From CBDBJQ01 sp965206405 (GTDB lineage Bacteria > Pseudomonadota > Alphaproteobacteria > UBA8366), in NCBI GenBank assembly GCA_965206405.1, contig CBDBJQ010000006.1:930001-994000 (forward strand): 64,000 nt of DNA. Reading direction: 5' to 3'. Shown here in pieces: positions 15,076 to 24,690 of the stretch. The notes under the pieces are model-generated. The model was given only the letters and a program-made list of their open reading frames with translations. It was not told where the DNA came from and made no database searches. Positions within the stretch are counted from its first letter, which is position 1, and each line of letters begins with the position of its first letter. The position numbers and the translations under genes were made by a program.

Positions 15076-17694
15076 TCAGGAATCCGGCATCAGCCAGATG
15101 GTGCCGACCGAGCCTGTCTGCACCTGCTCGGGATCGAGTGACATCGGGATGTATTCGCCGTTGCTCCAGAGCCAGGACATGTCGTCGTAAAAACGCGAAA
15201 GCACATGCCCGCTCTGCCCGGTCGACTGGATGTAAACCGAGCGATCGAGATCGGAAAAATCGTAGACGGCCCGGAATCCACCCGCGTGGATATTTGCATA
15301 GGGTTCGTCGCCGGCGCCTTGTGTTGCCCCGCGCATCACCGTGAAGAGATCTCCGCCGGTCTCGGTGCGGATGTCGAACATGTTGCGGAGCCTAGGCACG
15401 GCAGAGAAAGGGGTATGCATCTGGACCGCCTGGTGCGCTTCGCCCCATCGCCACTCGTCCATCCGGGGGCCGTAGCGTTCCGTGAGTTCGACGACAGCGA
15501 CGCCGAGCGCCTCCCAGGCGATCTGCCCGCAGTTTTCGACCGGAGCTGTGTCCGGATTGTCGCACCAGTGCGCAGCGCCATCGATATCGCGAAAGACACG
15601 CATGACAAACAGCGGGCGCGGGCCCTGGAGGGATGCACCGAGCGGACCGGCTTTTGGATTGACCAGGAGCGGCGTCAGGGCGCGGATCCAGGCCGCGAAC
15701 AGGAGCGGCTGAGCCGCATCGGCGTCCATCGCTCCGTTCCATCCGGCGAGCCGATTGAATGCGCTCCGTCGTTGGGTGTCGAGGTTGAGAAACGGGGTGT
15801 CTGCGAGTGACTCAATCAGCAGCGGCAGAATCTCCCGTGCCATTTGCGACAACACATCGTTCTGAAGCTTCCGGGAGCTCTCCGGCGTGTGGTGTCGATG
15901 CGCGTCCAGTACCTCGATGATGCGCCGGATGCGATAGGGATAGCCCCAGTCAAAGGTGATGTGGTCCGGATAGGCTGCGTTCGTGGTGCGGTTGTTGGCG
16001 TTGGCGACAATGCCGCCGACGGGCCAAAGCACCTGCGGCGTCCTGTCCATGCTCATCCAGCCGATCCAGTCGTTCTCCGGGATCCAGCCCGGTGAAGGCA
16101 CGCGGCCGCGGGTCTGGCTCGCCAGGTTGCGCAACGGGATGCGGCCGGCCGTAAACATGCCGACACCGTTTCGGTCGGCGACGGTAACGTTCTGGACGGG
16201 TGCGAGCAGGAGTCCGCGGGTTTGCGCTGCCTCCTCGATGCTGGTTGCCCGCATCAGTGCCAGCACCATCTCGAGTGACCGGTCTTCGGGGGCAAGCGCG
16301 GTCCAGCGCAACGCCGCGACGTGGCCGGACGGTGTGACCGGATTGGTGCCGAAATACTCCGGCGAAATTACCGGGCCGTGACGGGTTTTTTGGATCAGGA
16401 GCGGGACCGGGGGATCGTCGCGTACCGTGATGGTATCCTGCCGTGTCTCGAATTCGCGCCATCCTTCGGGCGTGAGGTACTGGTCCGGGTTCTCTGGATT
16501 GACCTTTTCGATGAACACATCCTGGTTGTCGGCGTAGGTCGAGGTCAGCCCCCAGGCGATATCGGCATTGTGGCCGAGAATGACGGCTGGGATGCCGGGG
16601 ATGGTGGCGCCGATCACGTTTTTGCCGGCGATGTCGAGCCGGGCCAGCATCCACAGAGAAGGCGCGGAGAGCCGCAGATGTGGATCGGAGGCCAGGAGCG
16701 GCGCGCCGGTGGCCGACCGCTCGGCCTGCACGGCCCAGGCGTTGGAGGCTCCGGCCAGTTCAGCTTCGGGATCGGGTGGCGGCAGGGCCGGCCATGCGGG
16801 CGGTTTCCCCGCCGCCGACACCCCAAGCGCCGTCGATGCGGCAGATAGGGATTCGGGAGATTTGGGAAACACCGCGCCGGGGAAAAGCTCCGCATATTCG
16901 GGCAGGGCAATGATGGCCGCATCCGGATAGCCGGGGAAAAGCTCGGCGGCCAGTTTGTTGCCAAGCTTGCGTGCGAAGCGAGCTCGCCGTGTCTCGAACC
17001 GAGCGCCATTGCTCAACAGCAGCGCCATCCCCTTGACAACGGCCATGGAATCGATCGGGGTCCAGGGATCGATTTCGCTTCCGAAGACGAGAAATTCCGG
17101 CCCGGCCCGGCCCGGTATTCCGCCCCTTATTGACGCGATATGCGCATTCACACCCGCAGCGTAGGCCTCCAGAACGGCCCGGGTCTCCGGTGTCTGGCTG
17201 CGGGCCGCCAACCGGGCATAGCCGTAGAGATCCAGCTTTCGCATCATCCTGTCGAAGTGCAGGGCGCGGCGGCCGAACAGTTCCGAAAGCCGGCCCTGGG
17301 GTGCGCGTCGGTTGAGTTCCATCTGCCACAGCCGGTCCTGGGCATGGACGTAGCCGAGGGCGAAGAAGACGTCCTGGTCTGTGGCGCCGTGGATGTGCGG
17401 AACCGCCCTTGCGTCGCGGATGATCTCGACCGGGGCGATGATCCCGGTCATACGCCGTTCGCCGTCGTAGCCCGGCAGGGAATTGTGCAGAAGAAACCAG
17501 ATTCCGATCAGGGCGAGCAATCCGAGATCGAGGGCTGCGGAGGCCGCCAGCGCGACACCCTGGAGGGCGGGGTTCGGGCGTTTTCGATAGGACTGCGAGG
17601 CGTCGGCCCTCAAGTTTCGCAGGAAGGCGTTACGCAGCCTTTTGGGCGTTTTTCGGGTCCTGAAGATCCGGTTCCAGGATGCAGGCATCGACAT
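15076..17694 (-). CDS. Penicillin acylase family (Ntn) amidohydrolase
   Basis: This 872-residue protein belongs to the self-processing Ntn hydrolases that cut amide bonds of N-acyl compounds such as beta-lactams or acyl-homoserine lactones. A membrane segment at residues 46-70 anchors or exports it. The first part has the family's DVFFALGYVHAQDRLWQME block. The nucleophile, after autocleavage, would be Ser317 in AGASNAWAV, followed by ASDPHLRLSAP. Later ANNRTTNAAYPDHI and WRWGEAHQ fit the beta chain. Substrate unknown. Its start is 23 bp after the stop of the upstream FAD oxidoreductase gene, so they probably share a transcript. Confidence 0.88.
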   Translation of the reverse strand: MSMPASWNRIFRTRKTPKRLRNAFLRNLRADASQSYRKRPNPALQGVALAASAALDLGLLALIGIWFLLHNSLPGYDGERRMTGIIAPVEIIRDARAVPHIHGATDQDVFFALGYVHAQDRLWQMELNRRAPQGRLSELFGRRALHFDRMMRKLDLYGYARLAARSQTPETRAVLEAYAAGVNAHIASIRGGIPGRAGPEFLVFGSEIDPWTPIDSMAVVKGMALLLSNGARFETRRARFARKLGNKLAAELFPGYPDAAIIALPEYAELFPGAVFPKSPESLSAASTALGVSAAGKPPAWPALPPPDPEAELAGASNAWAVQAERSATGAPLLASDPHLRLSAPSLWMLARLDIAGKNVIGATIPGIPAVILGHNADIAWGLTSTYADNQDVFIEKVNPENPDQYLTPEGWREFETRQDTITVRDDPPVPLLIQKTRHGPVISPEYFGTNPVTPSGHVAALRWTALAPEDRSLEMVLALMRATSIEEAAQTRGLLLAPVQNVTVADRNGVGMFTAGRIPLRNLASQTRGRVPSPGWIPENDWIGWMSMDRTPQVLWPVGGIVANANNRTTNAAYPDHITFDWGYPYRIRRIIEVLDAHRHHTPESSRKLQNDVLSQMAREILPLLIESLADTPFLNLDTQRRSAFNRLAGWNGAMDADAAQPLLFAAWIRALTPLLVNPKAGPLGASLQGPRPLFVMRVFRDIDGAAHWCDNPDTAPVENCGQIAWEALGVAVVELTERYGPRMDEWRWGEAHQAVQMHTPFSAVPRLRNMFDIRTETGGDLFTVMRGATQGAGDEPYANIHAGGFRAVYDFSDLDRSVYIQSTGQSGHVLSRFYDDMSWLWSNGEYIPMSLDPEQVQTGSVGTIWLMPDS

Positions 17695-17717
17695 GCCAGT
17701 GTCAAATTACGGTTCTG

Positions 17718-18932
17718 TCAGATGATATTTTTTTCCAGGAACGGCTTTCCCTCGGTGATCCGCTCGTAGCCGAGGGGCGAGAGATCGAGGCTGCGGAAGG
17801 CGCCGTGGGTGATCAACTCGCTCACGCCTCGGCCGACGGCGGGTGATTGCTGGAGTCCGTGCCCGGAAAACCCGTTCGCAAAGATGAAATTCTGCACCTC
17901 CGGATGGGGGCCGATCACGGCGTTGTGGTCGAGGGTGTTGAACGCATAGTGGCCGCCCCATGCATTGACGACCCTGATTGCCTCGAAAGCCGGGATGCGT
18001 TCCGCCAGTCTCGGCCAGACGACGCTTTCGAAGGCGTCGTAATCGGGATCGAGATCGTCATAATCGACGGCACCGCCTTCTGCCGCCACCGCTGCGGTGC
18101 GGAAGTTGGGGCCATCGTTGCAGACATAGAATCCGGCCGGGTCGATGATCAGGGGTACTGTCTGTTTCGGCGGGTTTTCGGCCGAAAAAACGAAGGTGGT
18201 GAGCTTCATGGGCTGGACGGGGATATCGAGACCGGCCATTGCGGCGGTCCGCACCGCCCGCGGGCCCGAGGCATTGACCACCACATCACAGCCAACGGTT
18301 TCGCCGGATTGCAGGGTTACATTGGCGATCCGGTCGCCATTCCGCTCCATGTCGACAACTTCGTTGGTGATGTATTCAACGCCGGCGCCGCGGGCCGCAC
18401 GCCGCCAGCTCCGGAACATCGCATCGCCGTCGAACCGGCCTTCGCCGACAGGGTTGTGGCTCGTGAGAACGATGTCATCGAGTTTGATGTACGGCCATTT
18501 TTCAGCAGCCGCATCAGGTTCTAGAAGCTGGGTAGCCGCGCCGCATGCGGTCTGCACGGCATGGTTCTTCCGCATCACGTCAACACCGGCCTCGGTGGCG
18601 AGGAACAGATAGCCGAACTCGTGCAGGAAGATTTCCGGCACGTCCGGATCATCGGCGCCCACCCAATCTTTGAAAGTCTTAATGAACTCGGTTCCGAACA
18701 GGGAGATCTTGACGTTGAGTTCGTTCGAGAACTGGTGGCGTATGCAGCTTCCGGTGCGTGCCGTGGATGTGAACTCGTAACCCGGATCCCGTTCCACCAC
18801 GAGAACATTGCCGTCGAAATCAGGGTTGTTCGTCAGCCACCAGGCGATCGATGAGCCGATCATCGAGCCGCCGACGATCACCACGTCGTAGGATTTACGG
18901 ATGGGTGTTTCTTTGAGCGTCGGTATTTTCAT
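17718..18932 (-). CDS. FAD-dependent oxidoreductase (DAO family)
   Basis: This 404-residue protein is a D-amino-acid-oxidase-fold flavoprotein that probably oxidises an amine or amino acid. The Rossmann motif VVIVGGSMIGSSIAWWL starts near residue 17, and DPGYEFTSTARTGSCIRHQ follows, where a substrate- or FAD-contacting Arg/His pair is common. The C-terminal FANGFSGHGLQQSPAVGRG is the second FAD signature of the sarcosine-oxidase-like group. The ATG has AGGGAG upstream. It precedes the penicillin-acylase gene on the same strand. The actual substrate is not evident. Confidence 0.88.
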   Translation of the reverse strand: MKIPTLKETPIRKSYDVVIVGGSMIGSSIAWWLTNNPDFDGNVLVVERDPGYEFTSTARTGSCIRHQFSNELNVKISLFGTEFIKTFKDWVGADDPDVPEIFLHEFGYLFLATEAGVDVMRKNHAVQTACGAATQLLEPDAAAEKWPYIKLDDIVLTSHNPVGEGRFDGDAMFRSWRRAARGAGVEYITNEVVDMERNGDRIANVTLQSGETVGCDVVVNASGPRAVRTAAMAGLDIPVQPMKLTTFVFSAENPPKQTVPLIIDPAGFYVCNDGPNFRTAAVAAEGGAVDYDDLDPDYDAFESVVWPRLAERIPAFEAIRVVNAWGGHYAFNTLDHNAVIGPHPEVQNFIFANGFSGHGLQQSPAVGRGVSELITHGAFRSLDLSPLGYERITEGKPFLEKNII

Positions 18933-19045
18933 CTTCGGCTCCCTGCCTCTCTCTTTTGCAATTTAATCTGTCTCTCGCGCTAATCTATCTTTTGCAGGCT
19001 ACAGGGAGAAACCGCGAGAGGGAGACTGTGTCGGCCCCCGCCAGG

Positions 19046-19522
19046 CTATCGCCTGGCGACATCGCAATATGCGGCCTGCGTCAGCGTCGCGAGCTGGTCT
19101 GGCGTCAGCCGGAACACGGCATGTGGCGTTCCGGCGGCGGCCCACAGATCCTCGAAGATCTGAAGATCCGCGTCGAGAAGGATTTTCGGTGGCCGCGTAT
19201 GGCTGACCGGCGGCACGCCGCCGATGGCGAAGCCGGTCGCCGCGCGGACAAAATCCGCATCGGCGCGATCGATTTTCTCGCCTGCGAGCGTACCCACCTT
19301 CTTTTCATCAACGCGGTTCGAACCGCTGGTCACCACGAGAATGGCCTCGCCACTCGTCTTGCCGCGGAAGACCAGGGACTTGGCGATCTGGGATACCGTA
19401 CAGCCGATGGCGTCGGCGGCCTCGGCTGCGGTCCGGGTGCCAGCGTCGAATTCGAGCACCTCGAAGGCGTCTCCGAGGAACGCCTGGATGCGCAGGGCGG
19501 TTTTGTTGGTCGCTTTTTTCAC
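19046..19522 (-). CDS. YbaK/ProX-type aminoacyl-tRNA deacylase
   Basis: This small YbaK-fold protein probably hydrolyses mischarged aminoacyl-tRNAs, as YbaK does for Cys-tRNA(Pro). The family block is clear: SQIAKSLVFRG, LVVTSGSNRVDEKKV with the catalytic lysine region, then ATGFAIGGVPP. I take GTG 19522 as the start (158 residues), since the homologous part begins there; a TTG at 19564 would add 14 residues. Neither has a good ribosome-binding site. It lies 113 bp upstream of the FAD oxidoreductase gene on the same strand and is divergent from the HAD gene. Confidence 0.8.
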   Translation of the reverse strand: MKKATNKTALRIQAFLGDAFEVLEFDAGTRTAAEAADAIGCTVSQIAKSLVFRGKTSGEAILVVTSGSNRVDEKKVGTLAGEKIDRADADFVRAATGFAIGGVPPVSHTRPPKILLDADLQIFEDLWAAAGTPHAVFRLTPDQLATLTQAAYCDVARR

Positions 19523-19651
19523 AATCGCAGTTTTCGTTATAGTTCTCGCTTCTGCAGGCGGCAACGCGTTGCGCGCATGGCGGCCTTGCGGAAACTCTGC
19601 CGAAACTCTGCGGCAACTCTATGGCGGTTCATTGTGGTTCCGGGAAGGATT

Positions 19652-20359
19652 ATGGAAAACACCGAAATTCTGAAGCGCGAGGTCAAGGTTCTCATCTTCG
19701 ACCAGTACGGCACCGTAGTCGACATGCAGTTGGGCCTGACCGAGGCGGTGACCCCGTTTCTCGCCGACAAGGGATGGGACGGTGAGCCGCACCGCTTCGT
19801 GACCTGGTGGCGCCGCACGCATTACGAAAACTCGATGATCGATTCGCTCTGCGACCGAGGGCACACGCCGTATCGCCAGATCGGACATCGCGCCGTATCG
19901 CATGTGATGGACCGCTGCGGCATCGCCTATTCCCAGGGCGATGTGCGCTGGCTCATCGATCGGATCGTGGAGCTGAAACCGTTTCCCGACGCCCTGGCAG
20001 CGCTCGACAGCCTGCGTGCCGCCGGATACCGGCTGGCAATCCTTTCGAACGGTGATTCGGACATGCTGGAAGCGGCAAAGCCGCATATCGGCTTTTCTTT
20101 CGACGAGACGATCTCGGTGCAGGAAGCTGGCTACTTCAAGCCGCACTGGATGACCTACAGCGTGGCCGAGGACAGGACCGGCGAAGCGCGCACCAGCTGT
20201 CTGTTTGTCGCCAACCACGCTTTCGATTGTATTGGCGCCAAGGCTTACGGAATGCGTACGGCCTTCATCAATCGCCGCAACCGGCCCTTTGGAGACACAC
20301 CGCACCGCCCGGATATCACCGTGGCGGATTTCGAGAAACTGGCCGCTGCGCTGTGCTGA
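19652..20359 (+). CDS. Haloacid dehalogenase type II (HAD superfamily)
   Basis: This 235-residue protein resembles L-2-haloacid dehalogenases, which displace halide from short 2-haloacids through an aspartyl ester. Asp17 in IFDQYGTVVD is the nucleophile, LSNGDSDML is motif II, the lysine lies in GYFKPHWMTY, and VANHAFDCIGAKAYGMRTAFINR, in outline, is the motif IV block. These segments match the type II dehalogenase pattern, although phosphatase activity on a small metabolite is possible. The ATG has GGGAAGG about 5 nt upstream. The sulfatase-family gene starts 48 bp further on the same strand, suggesting one operon. Confidence 0.85.
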   Translation: MENTEILKREVKVLIFDQYGTVVDMQLGLTEAVTPFLADKGWDGEPHRFVTWWRRTHYENSMIDSLCDRGHTPYRQIGHRAVSHVMDRCGIAYSQGDVRWLIDRIVELKPFPDALAALDSLRAAGYRLAILSNGDSDMLEAAKPHIGFSFDETISVQEAGYFKPHWMTYSVAEDRTGEARTSCLFVANHAFDCIGAKAYGMRTAFINRRNRPFGDTPHRPDITVADFEKLAAALC

Positions 20360-20407
20360 TGCAGCAGGAACAGTGAGTCACAGGGCAATGTATTCTGGAC
20401 AGGCGCG

Positions 20408-22000
20408 ATGAGCGCGGCACCGAACATCCTCTTCATCATGGCTGATCAGCTGCGGGCCGACTATCTGGGCTGCGCCGGCCATCCCGTCCTCAAAACCCCC
20501 AATATCGACGCCCTGGCTGCAGACGGGGTGATGTTTTCCCGCGCCTTCTGCCAGGGGCCGGTCTGCGGCTCGTCCCGGGCGTCGTTCTATACCGGCCGCT
20601 ACATGGCCAGCCATGGATCGACCTACAACAATGTCCCTCTTGCTGCCGGGGAGTGGACCCTCGGCGACCACCTTGCACCACTCGGCTATCGCACTGTGTT
20701 GGTGGGCAAAACCCATATGGTCGCGGATCGCGAGGGCATGGCGCGCCTTGGCGTCGATCCGGCATCGCCGGCCGGGGTGCTGATCGGCGAGGCGGGTTTC
20801 GAGCCCTTCGAGCGCGATGATGGGCTCCATCCGGATATCTCGCTCAATCCTGCTCTCCGCTACAACCGCTGGCTCAACGAACTCGGCTACAAGAGCGAGA
20901 ACCCCTGGCACGAGATCGCCAACGCCGCCGAGGGCGCCGACGGCGAGGTGCTGAGCGGCTGGTATCTTCGGAACGCCAATCTCCCGGCGCGGGTGCGCGA
21001 GGAGCATTCCGAGACTGCCTACATGACCGACCGGGCCATGGCCTTCATCGAGGAGGCTGGGGAAGACAGTCCGTGGTGCCTGCATCTGAGCTATATCAAG
21101 CCGCACTGGCCCTACATGGCGCCCGACCCGTATCACGCACTTTACGCAGCAGAGGACATCCTGCCGGCCAATCGCGTCGAGGCCGAACGAGAACACGCCC
21201 ATCCGGTCGTCAGCGCTTTCCGGGAGCACGATGAGGGCGTCAATTTCTCCCGCGAGGGGGTGCGGCGGACGGTGATCCCGACCTATATGGGGCTGATCGC
21301 CCAGCTCGACGCCCATCTCGGACGTCTGTTCGATTTCCTCAAGACGCGGGGTCTGTGGGACAACACGGTAATCGTCTTCACCAGCGATCATGGCGACTAT
21401 CTCGGTGATCACTGGCTCGGCGAGAAGGAACTATTCCACGAGGAATCTCTGCGCCTGCCGCTAATCATCCGTAATCCCGCACCGGGGGCCGATGCCACCC
21501 GCGGTCGCACTGAGGACGCGCTTGCCGAGGCGATCGACCTGATCCCGACCTTCGTCGAGATGGCGGGCGGGGAGGTCACGGGCCAGGTGCTCGAGGGACG
21601 GTCGCTACAGCCTCTGCTATCTGGTGATGCGTCAAATGGCGCCACGCCGGCCGGCTGGCGCGAGGCCGTGTTCTCCGAGGCCGATTACGCTTTTCGTCCC
21701 GCCCGGCTGACGCTGGGCGTGGCGGCGGACCGAGCCAGGGCCACGATGGTCAGGACCGAAGACTGGAAAATGGTCGAGTACGAAGGGTTCGGCTGCGAAC
21801 TCTACGATCTGCGCAACGATCCCCTGGAACAGGTTGATCTTGGTGGCGATACAGGCCACGAGGCGGTGCGCGCCGAGCTCGGCGGGCGGATCGCGGACTG
21901 GCGGCGGCATCTGCGCAACCGGACGACAATGGACGATGCCGAGGTTGCCCGCCGCACCGGCACCGCCCGCAAGAGAGGCTATATCTTCGGCATCTGGTAG
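20408..22000 (+). CDS. Sulfatase/phosphonate monoester hydrolase-like enzyme
   Basis: This 530-residue protein is of the alkaline-phosphatase fold. It has ADQLRADYLG for the first metal site and the late metal ligands in TSDHGDYLGDHWLG. The nucleophile motif is VCGSSRASFYTGRY, where Cys53 lies in C-G-S-S-R, so it could be converted to formylglycine if the maturase accepts Ser in place of the usual Pro or Ala. It resembles phosphonate monoester hydrolases and choline-sulfatase-like enzymes, and sequence alone does not settle whether it uses sulfate or phosphate esters. No signal peptide is visible, so the enzyme is probably cytoplasmic. It follows the HAD gene by 48 bp. Confidence 0.86.
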   Translation: MSAAPNILFIMADQLRADYLGCAGHPVLKTPNIDALAADGVMFSRAFCQGPVCGSSRASFYTGRYMASHGSTYNNVPLAAGEWTLGDHLAPLGYRTVLVGKTHMVADREGMARLGVDPASPAGVLIGEAGFEPFERDDGLHPDISLNPALRYNRWLNELGYKSENPWHEIANAAEGADGEVLSGWYLRNANLPARVREEHSETAYMTDRAMAFIEEAGEDSPWCLHLSYIKPHWPYMAPDPYHALYAAEDILPANRVEAEREHAHPVVSAFREHDEGVNFSREGVRRTVIPTYMGLIAQLDAHLGRLFDFLKTRGLWDNTVIVFTSDHGDYLGDHWLGEKELFHEESLRLPLIIRNPAPGADATRGRTEDALAEAIDLIPTFVEMAGGEVTGQVLEGRSLQPLLSGDASNGATPAGWREAVFSEADYAFRPARLTLGVAADRARATMVRTEDWKMVEYEGFGCELYDLRNDPLEQVDLGGDTGHEAVRAELGGRIADWRRHLRNRTTMDDAEVARRTGTARKRGYIFGIW

Positions 22001-22020
22001 CGCCTTCGATGCCGGGTCGC

Positions 22021-22080
22021 CCTGGGTTCAATCGCCCTGGGTTCAATCGTCCTGGGTTCAATCGTCCTGGGTTCAATCGC
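22021..22080 (+). repeat. Four tandem copies of a 15-bp unit
   Basis: Units of the form cctgggttcaatcgY lie end to end at 22021, 22036, 22051 and 22066, where Y is C or T. They are just past the sulfatase-family stop, in a gap between two convergent genes. No ORF uses them. Confidence 0.92.
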
Positions 22081-22087
22081 CCGGCGA

Positions 22088-22120
22088 GATCTTGTGGCGA
22101 TCTTGCGGTGATCTTGCGGG
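22088..22120 (+). repeat. Three tandem copies of an 11-bp unit
   Basis: Units gatcttgtggc, gatcttgcggt and gatcttgcggg occupy 22088-22120 and end exactly where the M81 peptidase stop codon (minus strand) begins. With the 15-bp array beside them they fill most of this gap. Confidence 0.88.
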
Positions 22121-23632
22121 TCAGTTCCCGGTTACGGATTTCGGCGTATCCAGGTCGAGCGGGTAGATCGGCCGGGAGAGCTTCTTGAACGGGAAGATCC
22201 CGTAATCCGAACTGCATACGCCCGGCCCCGCGACCATGACGATCTCCTTGGCGATCGGCTCGAAGCCGGCGCGGAAGTGCTGGCGTGACTTAATCAGCAC
22301 GAATTTCTTCTTGGTCGGGTCGATTCCGGCATGGGTGAAGCACCCGGTGTCGATCGGCTCGAAGGGCCAGGAGGAGACCACGATCTCGGCCGGTCCGATG
22401 TCGAGTACCGCGGTCGGACCGATATGCATGGTCCCGCCGGTAAACATTGGGCCGGTAATGGTGAAGGTGCCGTCGGTGATTTTCTTGACCCGGCCTTCGA
22501 GCCGCATCGGCGCCCCGGGCAGGTTGAGCGCCGGCATGTCGACCTTGCCGCCAATGTTGAGGGAGATCTCCGCGCCTTCGCCGGCCTGGACCATCTGCTG
22601 CACCGCTTCGGGATCGCAGAACGGACCGGCGCACATGTCCTCGAGCCCCTGCTTCAGGGTTTCTTCGAGCACGGCCATGATGTCGGTGATGCCGCCGGCA
22701 CCGCAATTATCGCCGTGGTCGGCGAGCACGATCGGGTTGCCGGACAGTGTCTTGGCTCGGGCGATCGACTCGGCCATCGGTTCGACTTCGTAGACGAAAT
22801 CGGCGCGGCGATCCCACGCCATATCGAGAAGTTCGTCGCGGAGCCTATCGCCACGCTCCTTGTTGCCGTCGTCGACAATAACCGCAGCAAGGCCGAGATG
22901 CGGGATGTCGGCGAGCGGGAAGCCGCCGAACACGGACGCGACCAGCGTCTCGCCCGAGGCTTCGGCGGCGATGGCGCGATCCATGATGTCCTTCATCGGC
23001 TGCATCGCCGGAGTTTGCTTGAGCATGTGACTCATCATCGGCAGCACACCCCAGGAAACGACGGGGCTGACTTCGCCGGCCATGGCGCGCAGGATGGCGC
23101 GGCCAGCGCGTTCGCCGGTGTTGTAGGTATCAACATGCGGATAGGTGCGATAGCCAGCGATCGTGGTGACGTTATCCATCAGCGCCGCTGACATGTTGGT
23201 GTGGAAATCGAGCGCCACCGCCACCGGAAGGTCGGGCGCGATCTTGCGGATGCGGGTCATCAACTCGCCCTCGGCGTCGTCGTAGTTCTCGGTCACCATG
23301 GCGCCGTGCAAATCGAGGAACAGGGCGTCACAGCCCTTTTCCACCTCGGCCAAGATGCGGCCCACCATGTCTTCATAGGCATCGGCGGTAACGGTGCCCT
23401 GGGGCCACGCGTTTCCGGCACAGGGGACGACGATCTCGGCGCCCGAATCCTTGACGAGGTCGTAATAGCCGGCAAACGGACAGTTGGTGCCGGCGAGGGC
23501 TTCGATCGCCGCGTCGCCGGTCATCATGTTGCCGTCTTTCGATCCTCTGACGAAATGCTCGATCTTCGTGGCGATCGGCGAGAAGGTGTTGGTTTCGTGG
23601 CGCATAACGGCAAGAACAAAGCGTTGGGTCAT
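22121..23632 (-). CDS. M81 family metallopeptidase (MlrC-like)
   Basis: This 503-residue protein belongs to the M81 (microcystinase C-like) family, putative zinc peptidases that break down small peptides. The N-terminal domain begins RHETNTFSP, and LDLHGAMVTENYDDAEGE and ALDFHTNMS carry the Asp/His metal ligands. The C-terminal domain has VLADHGDNCGAGG, then the VVSSWPFEPIDTGCF and GIDPTKKKFVLIKSRQHFRAGFEPIA segment. Its start overlaps the end of an ABC ATP-binding gene by 4 bp, so it is translated with the oligopeptide importer and may act on the imported compound. Confidence 0.9.
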   Translation of the reverse strand: MTQRFVLAVMRHETNTFSPIATKIEHFVRGSKDGNMMTGDAAIEALAGTNCPFAGYYDLVKDSGAEIVVPCAGNAWPQGTVTADAYEDMVGRILAEVEKGCDALFLDLHGAMVTENYDDAEGELMTRIRKIAPDLPVAVALDFHTNMSAALMDNVTTIAGYRTYPHVDTYNTGERAGRAILRAMAGEVSPVVSWGVLPMMSHMLKQTPAMQPMKDIMDRAIAAEASGETLVASVFGGFPLADIPHLGLAAVIVDDGNKERGDRLRDELLDMAWDRRADFVYEVEPMAESIARAKTLSGNPIVLADHGDNCGAGGITDIMAVLEETLKQGLEDMCAGPFCDPEAVQQMVQAGEGAEISLNIGGKVDMPALNLPGAPMRLEGRVKKITDGTFTITGPMFTGGTMHIGPTAVLDIGPAEIVVSSWPFEPIDTGCFTHAGIDPTKKKFVLIKSRQHFRAGFEPIAKEIVMVAGPGVCSSDYGIFPFKKLSRPIYPLDLDTPKSVTGN

Positions 23633-24690
23633 CGGGAAAATCCCTCAATTTGGCGGTATTCGTGTGGGGGCGTGCCGGAATCGTTGATCAGGTGACAGGC
23701 GGCGTGATGCCCGTCGGCAACCTCCCGCAGGGGTGGCACCGTTTCACGGCAGCGATTTTCAACGAACGGGCATCGGTCGGCAAACCGGCAGCCCGGCGGC
23801 AGATCGATGGGCGAGGGCGGGTCGCCCTCGAGGCGGATGCGGCCCTTGCCGCGCCCGTGTCGGGCGTTGCGGGCCGAGGGCACGGCCGAGATCAGCGCCC
23901 AGGTGTAGGGATGGAGCGGCCGCTTGAAGAGCGAGATGCGGTCGGCTTGTTCGACAATTTGGCCGAGATACATGACCGCGATCTCGTCGCAGATGTACTG
24001 CACAACCCCGAGATCGTGGGAGATGAACAGATAGGTAAGGCCGAAGGTGTCCTGCAGGCGCCGCAACAGGTTGAGGGTCTGGGCCTGGATGGCGACGTCG
24101 AGTGCCGAGACCGGCTCGTCGCAGATGACGAGGGCGGGGCGGCTGGCAAGCGCGCGGGCGACGCCGATGCGCTGGCGCTGTCCGCCGGAGAACTGGTGCG
24201 GAAACAGGGCGCGCTGCTCGGGCCGCAATCCAACTTCGGCGAATAGTGCCGCGACCGCATCCTCGCGGCCTTCCGGTTCGCCGATATCCATCAAGTTCAT
24301 CGGTTCACGCACGATGGCTCCGGCCCGCATTCTCGGGTTGAGGGAGGAATACGGGTCTTGAAAAATGATCTGCATCTTGCGGCGCAGGGTACGCAGCGTT
24401 TCGCCCTCGGCCGCCGACAGATCGGCGTCGTCCAGTGTCACGGTGCCGTCGGTGATCGACACCAGGCGCATGATGGCCAGCGCCACTGTTGATTTTCCCG
24501 AGCCCGATTCGCCGACAATTCCAAAGGTTCTGCCGCGCCGCACCGAGAAGCTGATATCGTCGACGGCGTGTATGACATCGTGCGGCGCAAACAGGGTTTT
24601 GCGGCCCGCCTTGAAGTAAACCTTCAGGTTCTCGACCGTAAGCAGGGTGTCGTCGCCGCCAGGGCGGGTGTTGTCAGGGCCGGCCGTCAC
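23629..24690 (-). CDS. Oligopeptide ABC transporter ATP-binding protein (DppF-type)
   Basis: This 353-residue ATPase of a peptide/nickel-type importer has Walker A GESGSGKST, the signature FSGGQRQRIGVARAL, Walker B LVICDEPVSALD, and the C-terminal oligopeptide/dipeptide extension with the cysteines of GCRFADRCPFVENRC, seen in OppF/DppF. It starts at GTG with GGAGGAAG just upstream and overlaps DppD by 17 bp. It is the fifth gene of a dppABCDF-type operon that ends with an M81 peptidase. Confidence 0.92.
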   Translation of the reverse strand: MTAGPDNTRPGGDDTLLTVENLKVYFKAGRKTLFAPHDVIHAVDDISFSVRRGRTFGIVGESGSGKSTVALAIMRLVSITDGTVTLDDADLSAAEGETLRTLRRKMQIIFQDPYSSLNPRMRAGAIVREPMNLMDIGEPEGREDAVAALFAEVGLRPEQRALFPHQFSGGQRQRIGVARALASRPALVICDEPVSALDVAIQAQTLNLLRRLQDTFGLTYLFISHDLGVVQYICDEIAVMYLGQIVEQADRISLFKRPLHPYTWALISAVPSARNARHGRGKGRIRLEGDPPSPIDLPPGCRFADRCPFVENRCRETVPPLREVADGHHAACHLINDSGTPPHEYRQIEGFSR

